DNA of 64,000 nucleotides from the NCBI GenBank assembly GCA_026874595.1, contig CM049321.1, forward strand, positions 6,128,979 to 6,192,978. Direction: 5' to 3'. This stretch comes from Sipunculus nudus (lineage: Eukaryota; Annelida; Sipuncula; Golfingiida; Sipunculidae). Below, in pieces: positions 13,901-23,152 of the stretch (the first letter of the stretch is position 1; every line of letters begins with the position of its first letter). The position numbers and the translations under genes are program-made. The notes beneath the pieces were generated by a model that saw only the letters and a program-made list of their open reading frames with translations, ran no database searches and was not told where the DNA came from.

Positions 13901-16900
13901 TTGATAATCTAATTGCTAGGTTTAAAAATAATGAAGGACAAAGGTATAAGTGGGAAGACGAAGATTAAATGTGGGATGTTATAGTTGGCCAGGAGGAGGT
14001 TGCCCATGGATTCGCCAATAAGAACGTATAAAACGTATGAACTTGAAATGGCATGTCCGTGTGCCACGGTAGTTTTCTGGGAAATCTTTTTATTAAATAA
14101 AAATCGAACTGACAGTACACACTTTATTGCAGATGATTATGTACCGTTTACAAAATGTGTCAGCCTTTAATTAACAGTGTTCTCCTACCTTTGGATATTT
14201 CCAGGATCATTCTCAAATCAAAAGTTTTCAGAATGTTATTTAATAATTCATACAATAAATTATATTTTGTGAGGAATTAACTTTATCATGAAATCGAGTT
14301 AATCAAACCTGGGCTATTTTTAAATTCCTAAAAGTTTACCTCAGAAAATAAAGTCAACCACATAATGTTAACTGAGTCACAATATTTTGGACCCATAACT
14401 CTCTCAGAAGATTCTCGAATATATTGCATTGCCAGTGTTAGAAATCGTGGATGGTGAAGTATAATGAAACATCATGAGTACACACCCATGGTGGATGGCA
14501 GAGGTGAGTTTGGCAAAAACACGAGGTGAACATTACACATACATGATCGTTGGGTTGATATATGTTTAGAGAGATTCTAGAAAATGGGGACGCACTGGGT
14601 CCCGTAATAGAAGAAGGGTCTAGATTTTAGAATGAAATAACCTATTGCTTTCTCATATAATTAGACAGGAACATATAGAATTAAACATAAATCTTAAAAA
14701 TATTTTAAGTCAAATAATTAATTGTGGAAAGTTTTTTTTTGGAATGTCTATCTATTGACTAGGTTCAGGAAAGTAAGTTAATAGTAAACCCAAATTTCCA
14801 TAGATGGCGCTGACAATTGACGGGCTCCTGACTTCAACAACATAAAATTTGATCCTAAAGGGTTGTTAAATGCACATTTTGTAAGAGAAACAATTTATAA
14901 AACTCAAAAGTAAAGAAATATCCAAATTATCTCTTAACATTTACCCAAGGTCGCTGATAAAAACTATATATGATATAAATGAAGTGTTTTTGTCATTCAT
15001 TCAACACTGATGAAGTTTTCTTTCCGCCAGTTGGTGTCCAGTCAAATTTGGCGATTATTCCCCTCAATTTAAATATTCTCACACAATCTCACACTGAAAC
15101 TCATGAAGGAGCAAAAACCTTAAGCTACATAATAAAAAAAAACAGCATGCATATTTTGCAACTTTATCTGTCTTCTGAGTCTTTTTGGCAACTGACATGG
15201 TCCTTGTCAAGGGTTAGCAGCCTCACTTTTACAATTACTTTTTTTAGAATATGTATGATACTAAATAACTTATCAACAAATTTCAAATGGAGTTGTTTCA
15301 ATATGTAAGCAGTGAGCTTGGTCTTTATCAGTTTGGTTGATCTGTTGAAAAAAAAAAAAAACTGTTTTTCTAATATATTGATTTTAATGAATTGAAGTTA
15401 TGTTTAACCAGGCATGTTTATAATTTTATTGTAGTTTTCTCCAATGCAGCTTTGGCATGGATATGGTTTCATTCTAGTGAATTAGGACTATCTCATTCCT
15501 CCTTTGCCGTTTATCTCATTCCTTACATTGCCGCTCATGATCTCTTATTTTAAGAACAGATTAACAAATTTCTGTTATAAAGATTATAGTTGGCACGACC
15601 ATCGGTGTTTTTTTGTTGTTGTACAGGAGATTGTACTGATGAATTTTTTTGGTCTAACAATCATAAATCAAATATGTATTTAAAAGTATATTGATAAGCT
15701 AGTTAATTCAATTAATAAGCAAATATAATTCGCTCGAATTTCTTACAGTTATCATTCAGAAAAGTGTCAAGTTTCCCAATGAGGCATGACAAGAAGATTC
15801 CATTACACTAAGAATTCAGAACTATAGAACTCACAACATTACTCCAAACTATTGCAAAGTCTGTTTACATATTGTATTAGTTTTCCTAAATATAATTAAA
15901 GCTGTTGCTTTTATTTCTCCTTAAAGATTTAATACACTTTTTAAGGAGATGTATGGAAACTTTGAGATTTAACAATGTTTATGGAATTTTCAAGGATACA
16001 AAGATTTTACATAGTTTAACTGTAAATAGGTATTTCACAGCCATTTATGGTACAAAACATTTTCCATTTAATTAACATGGAGTTGTAAACATATTTTGTA
16101 AAATATCCATTATGTTTGTCTATATTTAGCTTGAAACTGTTTAATATTTGGAGAACATTTAAAAAGAATAGTTTGAGTACATTTTAAATTTAAACGTGCT
16201 ATGAAATCATATTCGAAGAATCAGCAGCTAAAAGTATTAGGTTTTCTCTGGTTTTTAATATAACGGCAAGAGATGTTCAATTGCTGTTAAAAGTATACTT
16301 GAATATTCAATAGCAATTGGATATATGATATCTGAAATTCATTAAACTATTTTAAAAGTAACATGAAATCTGCAATTTTCAGATATCCGACATTTACAAG
16401 ACACCAAAAGGAATAAATAATAGGGTTTTAGATTATGTACATGTCATGGGGTCACAGACAAAGAGAATGAAAAATACTTGATGTATGCATTCGGCTTGGA
16501 ATGTTCCCTGGGAGTCAACGACTGAGCAATATTGGTTATCGGGAAACGGTTATTGCTTGTGAGTCCTTGTAAATGCGGTCAAGTTCAAAAATTAATATCT
16601 GGACAATGACTGTGACCTTCGACTTACAGTGTGCCTCAATTTCAGCTATATGGAATCTGCCCTTTTGAAGATCTTGCCGAACAAAAAATGACAGAAGAAA
16701 GAAATAAAACTGGAATCGACTGTTTTGCACTAAGTGGACGACAGGAGTTCCACTCACAATACAGTTTTATGGTTAAAAATAAACTATTACCCGATATAAG
16801 CCCCCGTCCCAAGGAGGCAGGGGGGGGGGGGGGGGCTCCATAAAAGAAAAAAAACTGACACAATTGTTACATAGGCTAATGTGATCTGAAATAAATTTCC

Positions 16901-17337
16901 GACATACCAGCTGGACTTCCGTGTAGTTCAGATAGTACGTCTTGCCGTCATAATGAATGATTGTACTATTTGCGAAGCTGACTTTAGGGTTATCTTTATG
17001 GAATTCAGGATCCACCCAGATTTGAAATACTCCGTGTATGTCAGATGCAAAATTGTACACACAGTTGCTTCTGAAATGTACACTCGGAGGATTGTCAAAT
17101 TGTTTGTAGTTCCCGTTACCGCTCAGCTTGCAACATATATCTGTGAAAATAACGAGATTTACCTGCAGCAACAGTGCACCAATCTGGGAATAAACAGGTA
17201 TAAACAACAGGTCTTCATTGTTACACAATAAACACTATTGTTAAACTCTCAAAATAACTCTCAAAAAAGTCGTTGGACTGAATCCATGTTTCATTTGGAT
17301 CCGCGCAACATATAATTGCATCTGTTGCTGAATTATC

Positions 17338-17395
<58 letters not shown>

Positions 17396-19320
17396 TATAT
17401 TATGAGTATAATAAATAAATGTTGTCATTTATCGCAATTTAATTCTACATTTTCTCAATATTTGTCGTTGATATGTACAGAAAAGTAGATATGTCAGGTT
17501 TGAAACTTAATGAAACAAATATATGATGTACAGATTGACAGTATTAAAAAAATTCCTACCTCTTGCCCCGTGAACTTCTGCTAAAACTGCAAGATAATGT
17601 TAGGATAGTACTATTATTATTATATTATATATTACTTTTATATCAACATGACAATATATTATTAATGCAAACATTTTTTTGTCTTTAAATTCATCAGTGT
17701 GGTTTTGTTTTATATCTAGACAGCTTTGAATTGAACTTAAGTTAAAATAGCAAATTGCAGTGAATCGCCGTTTATCCGAACAAAGTCACTGTCCTCGATA
17801 TATTCAAATAAACGACGCTAAAATATATATGCTTATCGAAATACAATTCTTGGTTCTTTTCACACCTATTGTTGTTGGTTTACTTAACGGCTTCCTTCCT
17901 TCTTTCGCTTGTTATGTAAATACTTGGATTAAAATCCTGATACGAAACATTTCTGTCACGGATTGTGCGTTAGACAACTAGGTCGTGCGAGATGACGGCA
18001 GTTACCATAGATATGTGATGTATACTTAAATCTATACATATATAACTGTAGTTTATGTTCCTGTTTTTGTAGCCTTATTTTAGAGTTTCTTATATGTACA
18101 ACGAGCATATAATGTCACTTATGGCTAGGATTTCTGTATATTGCAAAAAAAAAAACATTTCAGACAACATATTCAACATATTTATTTCCGCTGAAACACC
18201 TAAATCTGCGACACTCTCATAAGCGAATTAGAAAAGAAAACACCAGCAGTATTGAAAAATTTCAAATGCTCAACTTGGATGGCATCATTCCTTTTGAAGC
18301 AAACATCCAAAAACACCTGATTTTATATCCTTCTTAAGTTCCTACCTATGCATCTGCTATTGCCTCTGCAAACTGCTAATTATGCTGGCTTAGCTGACCT
18401 CATTGAATATGCATTTGTAAACCTGTGTAATTTAAACTCAAATAACAAGAAATAGTAGCCAGAGAAAAAAAAGTTTAATTGGAATGGGGAAAAGTGTGAA
18501 TTTTGTTATCAATTACTCATTCGTTTATGATGCATGATTCCTTATATGGAGTTTGCTAGTTATCTCATGACATGTTCAGCAAAAATAGCTTCCCGAGGAT
18601 ATATTTTTATGCATGAACTGATTCAGATGAAAGTGTAAACTTGTGTATTAATTGTATATTAATGTAACCAGTATTTCTGCCGATCAATAACAGTAAGCTT
18701 GTTGGTACCTTATCACTCCTAGGACACCTGCATGACCAGATGATATTAATTGTCTTATGATATACTTAATATTTTTTTATCGTTTGAATTTACATATCTG
18801 TAAATGTCTTTCAATATACCCTGCAGATTTTGTTTTATTATTCAGCTCATCAATATTTTATTGTTTGTATGTGCCTACGGGCACGGGCCATGCTTAAAAC
18901 AAAGCGCTTCTCTGGTGCGATTGCACTAGAATAAATAACGATCAGTACCATAATAAATACATAAATGAGCCAGCAGTATGCTAAGAGCGCTGATCTTAAT
19001 CCAGGCAGCTTTTCCCCCCGTATGGCATTGTCAGATATGCAGCATTTTTTTTATAAGTTCAGCGGTCGAAAGCAACACACTCAGATACATGTGCTGCCAC
19101 CTGTTGTGACATCAGTAAAAAGTAAGATGATTATGTTGGGGCATGGGCTTCCTTGTTTTCTCATCTCACACAAAACTTCAGCATATAATACATAAATATT
19201 TTATATCTAAATTCTAGATCCAGACGGCGATCCGGACCATTCCGGACATAACATGGCTGATGTAATTAACTACTCACATGACAGCATGGAAACGAAGAGA
19301 AATATCCCCTTATACATCAT
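3064..19320 (-). CDS. Secreted two-domain vWD protein, 390 codons in ten coding exons
   Basis: Ten exons join in phase with GT-AG boundaries and no internal stop: 19320-19278, 17586-17560, 17140-16908, 12541-12327, 11699-11601, 8767-8742, 6862-6630, 4516-4323, 3432-3343 and 3076-3064. Residues 1-21 form a signal peptide with likely cleavage after VHG. vWD-1 spans about 24-206 and vWD-2 about 215-388. vWD-2 keeps the family start motif CGDPHT (222-227); vWD-1 has a degenerate SGNGNY there. Both end with GLCGN(N/C)NG (from 165 and 349) followed by an Asp-rich, calcium-site-like stretch and an SW(N/K)V motif. N81, N95 and N286 are N-glycosylation sequons. Exon lengths repeat (233/215/99 versus 233/194/90), so the domains arose by internal duplication. 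vWD domains occur in extracellular mucins, zonadhesins, vitellogenins, shell-matrix proteins and ostracod luciferase; the sequence does not say which role applies. The promoter and 5' exon lie near 23.1 kb. The protein is probably extracellular. Confidence 0.85.
3343..3432 (-). CDS. vWD gene exon: C-terminal part of vWD domain 2
   Basis: A 90-base exon, acceptor ATTTTAG, donor GTAAGT, phase 2 to phase 2. It encodes DDDLITREGDD and FINSWKVEG, equivalent to the 99-base exon of domain 1. Confidence 0.85.
3585..3629. repeat. (TA)n microsatellite
   Basis: A perfect TA run within the intron between the last two vWD-2 body exons; a C-tract and A-tract follow at about 3692-3715. Confidence 0.95.
4323..4516 (-). 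CDS. vWD gene exon: cysteine-rich centre of vWD domain 2
   Basis: A 194-base exon, acceptor TTTATAG, donor GTAAGT, phase 0 to phase 2. It is cysteine-rich (DCYKDDQNMLCCDS, ICSPGRYCYDLCF) and ends with SGLCGNCNG. It is positionally equivalent to the 215-base exon of domain 1. Confidence 0.9.
6309..6328. repeat. (TTTA)n microsatellite shared by both arms
   Basis: About five TTTA units. The reverse complement sits at the matching place in the right arm (59968-59989), so it predates the duplication. Confidence 0.85.
6630..6862 (-). CDS. vWD gene exon: N-terminal part of vWD domain 2
   Basis: A 233-base exon, acceptor TATTACAG, donor GTAAGA, phase 1 to phase 0. It contains CRVCGDPHT at its start, then a VCTYDMIL strand and the sequon NHT. 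The inverted, frameshifted copy is at 59401-59632. Confidence 0.92.
8080..8215 (-). repeat. Probable tRNA-derived SINE head
   Basis: On the minus strand a TGGTTAGGGCG segment (8207-8197) resembles a pol III A box. About 25 bases later GGTTGTTAATCC (8179-8168) resembles a B box. Spacing and GC content fit a decayed tRNA-derived SINE in the intron between the linker microexon and the vWD-2 exon. No cloverleaf is preserved. Confidence 0.4.
8742..8767 (-). CDS. vWD gene microexon: linker between the two vWD domains
   Basis: A 26-base exon, acceptor CATTGCAG, donor GTGAGT. It bridges phase 2 to phase 1 exactly as the neighbouring exons require. It encodes a short CDEVEPPK linker. The fit of both splice sites and both phases is the main support, since 26 bases alone would be weak. 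Confidence 0.7.
9491..9584. repeat. Foldback: 35-base near-perfect inverted repeat, ~21-base loop
   Basis: Bases 9491-9526 are complementary to 9548-9584 with about one mismatch and a 2-base bulge; the loop is 9527-9547. It lies in the intron between 11601 and 8767. It could be a small foldback transposon or a transcribed hairpin; the window does not decide. Confidence 0.85.
10906..10966. repeat. (TA)n microsatellite
   Basis: An uninterrupted TA run of about 60 bases in an intron of the vWD gene. Confidence 0.95.
11601..11699 (-). CDS. vWD gene exon: C-terminal part of vWD domain 1
   Basis: A 99-base exon, acceptor CATTGTAG, donor GTATGT, phase 2 to phase 2. It encodes DKTDDLVTSDGTV and FGESWNVVDG, the acidic calcium-site-like loop and closing strand typical of vWD domains. 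It is missing from the right arm. Confidence 0.88.
12327..12541 (-). CDS. vWD gene exon: central part of vWD domain 1
   Basis: A 215-base exon, acceptor CATTACAG, donor GTGAGT, phase 0 to phase 2. It ends in NGLCGNNNG, the classic C-terminal vWD motif, and contains a WHGAYNLKVCVGD segment. No counterpart was found in the right arm. Confidence 0.9.
13985..14170. repeat. Conserved intronic block shared with the right arm
   Basis: About 180 bases match 57.73-57.93 kb (reverse complement) much better than the surrounding intron does. The plus-strand frame here is a 61-codon open frame that aligns residue by residue with a right-arm minus-strand frame (shared TVVFWEI and ADDY.PFTKC). Other frames are also fairly open, so coding is uncertain. 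It could be an old dispersed repeat. Confidence 0.5.
16908..17140 (-). CDS. vWD gene exon: N-terminal part of vWD domain 1
   Basis: A 233-base exon, acceptor TTTTCACAG, donor GTATGTC, phase 1 to phase 0. It encodes the first beta-strand region of a vWD domain (CCKLSGNGNY, SNCVYNF) with two N-glycosylation sequons. The inverted copy is 54141-54372. Its length equals that of the exon starting vWD-2 (6862-6630). Confidence 0.9.
17348..17393. repeat. (TA)n microsatellite
   Basis: A TA run of about 46 bases in the intron between the signal-peptide microexon and the first vWD exon. It is absent from the right arm. Confidence 0.95.
17560..17586 (-). CDS. vWD gene microexon: end of signal peptide
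   Basis: A 27-base exon with acceptor CTTGCAG and donor GTAGGA, phase 1 to phase 1. It encodes FLAEVHGAR with the previous split codon, which completes a signal peptide with a small-residue cleavage site (VHG/AR). No equivalent was found in the right-arm pseudogene. Because the length is a multiple of three, skipping it keeps the frame. Confidence 0.65.
17829..18032 (+). repeat. Repeat with an inverted copy at the window's right edge
   Basis: About 200 bases correspond to the reverse complement of 63790-64000. Shared phrases include ttgttatgta, acgaaacat and gagatgacgg. It lies in the intron after the signal-peptide exon and is not found in the same intron of the right-arm pseudogene. Confidence 0.7.
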
Positions 19321-19334
19321 AGTGGCGTCTGTAC
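19278..19334 (-). CDS. vWD gene exon: 5' UTR end, start codon, signal peptide part 1
   Basis: The acceptor CTGCAG ends at 19335. Translation starts at 19320 with ATG ATG in a good context (GCCACT before the ATG). The 43 coding bases give a hydrophobic stretch (GIFLFVSML) and end at a GTGAGT donor in phase 1. The exon is matched base for base in position and length by 53577-53633 on the plus strand. Confidence 0.8.
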
Positions 19335-19369
19335 CTGCAGCAAATAATAACATGCGTCGATGTTTAGAT

Positions 19370-19590
19370 TAAAATTTGATGTTAACATCACTAATAAGCT
19401 TTAATATACACTAACAACCATGATAAGTTTAATGATTAAATCTCTAAATATTGAATTTTCCTGTTGGTGTATCCATAATTTCTACATGCAGTCTGCAATA
19501 TCCATGTCTAGCTTGTATTTACAATGGCAGTACCGGAGGTTTAGAGAAATATGAAGAAATTAACCTGAGAGGCTTCGTCAAGGGTTCGAG
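19370..19590. repeat. Conserved block just upstream of the signal-peptide exon
   Basis: Homologous to 53265-53500 (reverse complement). The part at 19530-19585 is best conserved; read on the plus strand (away from the vWD gene) it gives EKYEEINLRGF here and EKYEEINLTGF in the right arm. It lies in the long 5' UTR intron. It may be a regulatory element, an exon of an antisense transcript, or an older repeat. Confidence 0.55.
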
Positions 19591-20344
19591 TTTATTTAGT
19601 TGCAAAGTACGTGCGTCTGCAAAGTTTATAATATTAACCCTTTTTGGCCCAACTCAATCCTTAAATCACAGTGGAATAACGTTGACCAACCAACCCATAA
19701 TGTGAGCTTTGACAGAATTAACAGATAAAGGATACCGCGGTGTAAAATCCATGTTTTTCAGTATGTTTCTTCCAATACGGTAGGTATAGGAACTACTAGC
19801 GACTCAGGCGATCTATATTTATTGTGTATATTTGGGGAAGAATAGATCAACATATCAGTTTGTATATGAATCAATGTGTATATATTAAGGGCAAATGACC
19901 ATTTAAATGAAAATTGTATTTTTGTTGCCAATTTGGACATGCAGATATATTAACTGAATCTATTTTATGATACTCTTTGTATTTACAACAGAAGTGATAT
20001 TTCTTTCAGTGTTCATTGTTTATTTATTAAACATTTAATATTAACTGCAGATAACTGTTTCAGCTTAATGGAATGAAAGTTCATACTTAAACAAAATATG
20101 CTGAAATTTGACCTAATAAAATCTTTCTTCCAAAAAGAGAGGGAACTCCAGGTGCCAATATCAAGTGAGCCCGGTGGTCTTCCGAACAGTGGAGGGATAA
20201 AGCATAATAATGGCAGCGGTTTCTGTACATATTGCAATTTTTTTTCAATATTTATTATTTCCACTAGCATATGTGTTCTGTTTTTGATGAGAATGATTTA
20301 ATAATGGTAGCTGATTCGTAACATATCGTTAAGTTTGATATAAT

Positions 20345-21518
20345 ACTTTTGAGCGCCGCTTTTACAAATAACGAATTTCCGAAAATTCGTTTTTCCGAAA
20401 TCTCAACTTTTTCCCGAAAATTAATTCGTATCTACGAACTATTTTGCAAGTATTTAAGTACTTCAAATCATTTTTTTTAATTACGAGTCACAGGAGCCTG
20501 AAGTCAGATGTTTAAGCCCTGTGATGACCTTAATTAATTAGTTCTGGACGGATGTTTCCGCAGGGCAAAGGTGTGAAAACTACATCCAGTCCCGCCATGC
20601 TAGGCTCCGAATACTCCATGAAAGCTACTGAGCTACTACTATCTAAGAGCACGCATCTGTACTCAAGCAAGCATAGTTCGTTAGCTTGGGCGTCAGGCCT
20701 AATAAATGAGCAGTTAACTCGCATGGAGACTGGCGAGGTATCATTCATACATTGCTGTGATGGAAAAGTTTTATGTGCGAGGCAAAAGCAAACAGGCCTG
20801 ACCATACACATGAGCAGTTCATTCCCAAGAGAAACTGTGTCAGCTACTTAAACTGACTGTTATTCAGTATATTCATCATTTCACTTTTACTGTAAAGAAT
20901 ACCATTATTCAGAAACGATCGCCTTTCTGTCACTTCCAAAAATATATGAGGTCAAAGAAGAGAAACGACGACGTTATGCTTTGATGACAAGGTGACAACC
21001 CTTGAGTGGAAAGACAGTGGTGACAAGTATGCCATCATCCAGATGTTAAAAAAATAGAGAGAACATTTTTTTTTAAAAGAAGTCAGGAAGTTATATAAGC
21101 GACGTTGGCTAGGGTATTCAATAAGCTTAAACCTACGTTAGATCTGAAATTTATAAAACATCCATTTAAATAAGTAGGTTCTACGTTCTTTCAAAAACTT
21201 TCACTCTGCCTGTGGGCAGTTAAATCAACTTCCTCAAATGCGATGTCATATGCTCTTTCCCTCTGGGTATTTTTTTAAAAATAAAAACAGTCCAGACCGA
21301 TCTTTACCATACAATCTCTTCAATAAATCAAATATTTGTACATGTCAGTTACGTAGGTCGAAAAAGAAACACGGTGTTCCCTCAGTAAAATGGCGTTTAA
21401 TTAATCACTAACTGTCAAACAAACTTGCCGCTTGTTCCCTGACCGATTTTCCGAAAATTCGTTTTTCTTAAAGTAAAGCTCGTCCCTCGAGGCTTTCGGA
21501 AAAACGGCGCTCTACTGT
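20345..21518. mobile_element. Left-arm-only DNA element with GAGCGCCG termini and TA target
   Basis: The left end reads TTTTGAGCGCCGCTTTT and the right end, reverse-complemented, ACAGTAGAGCGCCGTTTTT. TTTCCGAAAATTCGTTTTTC-like repeats lie inside each end (about 20376 and 21446). The right arm (52.37-52.45 kb) is continuous across this point, so it is an empty site. Flanking TA and CAGTAGAG-type ends resemble the pogo/Tigger (Tc1/mariner) group. No transposase was recognised. Confidence 0.6.
20530..20811 (-). CDS. Unrecognised open frame inside the left-arm-only element
   Basis: A 93-codon minus-strand frame, open for about 12 more codons upstream, lies in a segment clearly richer in GC than its surroundings. 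It has spaced cysteines (CLLEYRC) and ends PELIN before the stop. I do not recognise the product. The plus strand is also open across the same bases, so the frame may be an effect of base composition. Confidence 0.2.
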   Translation of the reverse strand: MCMVRPVCFCLAHKTFPSQQCMNDTSPVSMRVNCSFIRPDAQANELCLLEYRCVLLDSSSSVAFMEYSEPSMAGLDVVFTPLPCGNIRPELIN

Positions 21519-21789
21519 AAATACTATTTCATACAATATAAAACATCACAACTACCTGCCGCCCCTCTTTCACCTCTGTGGACTAACTAACTATCCCCGT
21601 TATCCCACAATTATAGGTAGCCCTATCAAGAGAGGTTATGGACATGATTTTTCTACGAGCTGGCCAAGCCAGAAAAGGAGATTCATTGCTTTACAGGTTT
21701 TCACCAAGAGTAAATAGTGTCTTTCAATCTTCCACACATGTAATGTACCCACCTCGGGTAACACAGATTCTATTTTTAAACACTGGCAA

Positions 21790-23015
21790 GTGTTCCGTGT
21801 TTAACATCAAATTATTGATAAACAAGCTCATGTATCCTTCACAAAAGCGTGACAAGAAGTGTCCTCACCATGAATTATAAAGAGTTATTGATACATATGT
21901 GTCAGAAATCACATTATCAAAGCAATTGTACAGTTGGCTAATCAGTTGACGAATCTCATAATTTAAAATTGCCAATGGATTGTCATCAGGAATTTTGAAT
22001 GAACTTTGATCTCTTTGTTTAAACGGCTGTGATTGTTGTTTTTAAGCTTTCATATAACACTCACCGACATACAAGTAACCAGAAATGAACAACAAACCTG
22101 CGCAGGGACCCAAAGGAAATCTCTCTTTGTGTTACACAGAAAATATATGTAACGGTCAAATGGAGCTATTCACATATCTGGTATGTTTTATAGACAAGAC
22201 AGACCAGTGCTTTCTCTTTAAATTTATTATGACATCTGCCAATGTTTCAAACCGTCAGCTTAGTCCTATACATCAGTACAAATTTAATAAGGTAGCATTG
22301 TGGTCAGTCGCGACAATATAAACATAACACACACGCCACTTGGCTAGAAAACTGCAAAATTTTACAGATAAAGAGTATTGTTTCTTCGATGTTCATGTTT
22401 TATATTCCCTTCTCTTGCTTTAAGATGTCCCGCATATACATGATTAAACCACGGTTTGATAATAGGTCAGTTATAAAAAAGGGCTTTCCCTTATACCAGT
22501 GGATGGCCCATAATACGGAATTCATTGAACTAGTCCAAAGTCTACCATTTATTAAGGCTATGCTCTCCCCGCAGCGGAAATACACTGCAGTTGTCCCAGA
22601 CATCATTTTGTGTAACAACTGCTTTGAATAGCTAGGTTAACTTGACTCGAACAGCAGGGTGCGCACAGCATACTGAATTGTAATCGGACCACACAACGCG
22701 TTGTACTGCGTTGTGCATTCTGCCCAATTTTAATACATGCGACAGCCGCTCTCGTTTGTCTGTAAAACCGATTCTGGCATACTTCGAAAATCAGACCAAT
22801 GAAAGCTTATGTTCAATGTAATCAAACAATCCAGACCTGCTAGATTTTGACTAGAATCACAATGAAATATCACGTACGCTTTCAATGCTCTCATTACAAT
22901 GCTAGGCTCTCTATTCGCCCTTGTGTTCGAGTCCAGAACACCGTTGTATTAGGAGCGTAATTAATGCAGACACGCTTTCTAAGAGGTAATTTTTAGCAAG
23001 GTTAATCCCGTTTTT
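21790..23015. other. Left-arm-only 1.2-kb segment in the 5' UTR intron
   Basis: The flanks (21.56-21.78 and 23.03 kb) are adjacent in the right arm near 52.14 kb, so this stretch was inserted on the left or deleted on the right. It has short open frames on both strands (for example 22400-22618 minus) but no recognised protein and no clear terminal repeats. Confidence 0.5.
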
Positions 23016-23049
23016 AAGTAAAATAACATGAATTTTTTGTCCCTCTTAC

Positions 23050-23082
23050 CTTTTCGGTTCTGGTGACTTCTTTCTTCCGTGC
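23050..23082 (-). other. Non-coding first exon of the vWD gene (predicted)
   Basis: The donor AAG/GTAAGA falls at 23050/23049. The start at about 23082 is inferred as 30 bases after the TATA box. The block (GAACTGAGCCTGAGCACG, then GAAGAAAGAA) is conserved in the right arm with an equivalent GTAAGA donor at 52095. The exon would splice to the acceptor at 19335, leaving a 5' UTR intron of about 3.7 kb. Confidence 0.6.
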
Positions 23083-23103
23083 TCAGGCTCAGTTCTGGAG
23101 GGG

Positions 23104-23112
23104 CTTTATATA
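23104..23112 (-). promoter_or_regulatory. TATA box TATATAAAG of the vWD gene
   Basis: A TATATAAAG on the minus strand about 55-60 bases before the predicted GTAAGA donor. The same motif sits at the same distance in the right arm (52032-52040) in a well conserved block. Confidence 0.65.
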
Positions 23113-23140
23113 CTTTCCTTATAGGCCCGCGTGGCACATG

Positions 23141-23152
23141 TGCGCATGCGCA
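23141..23152. promoter_or_regulatory. Perfect NRF-1-type palindrome TGCGCATGCGCA
   Basis: A 12-base match to the animal NRF-1 consensus (YGCGCAYGCGCR), about 30 bases upstream of the TATA box. The right-arm copy reads CATGTGTACATG here, as expected from loss of the CpG cytosines. Confidence 0.6.

Noticed and set aside
16642-16863. Proline-rich frame next to a G-tract
   Set aside because: The proline run is the translated poly-G/poly-C tract, beside the end of a real vWD exon; it is intron sequence after the GTATGT donor.
3064-19320. Naming the vWD gene as a luciferase or shell-matrix protein
   Set aside because: Two vWD domains alone do not identify either; no diagnostic residues or context support a specific name.
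22389-22631. Open frames on both strands at 22.4-22.63 kb
   Set aside because: Both strands open over the same bases, no splice context and no recognised motif; treated as chance in a left-only segment.
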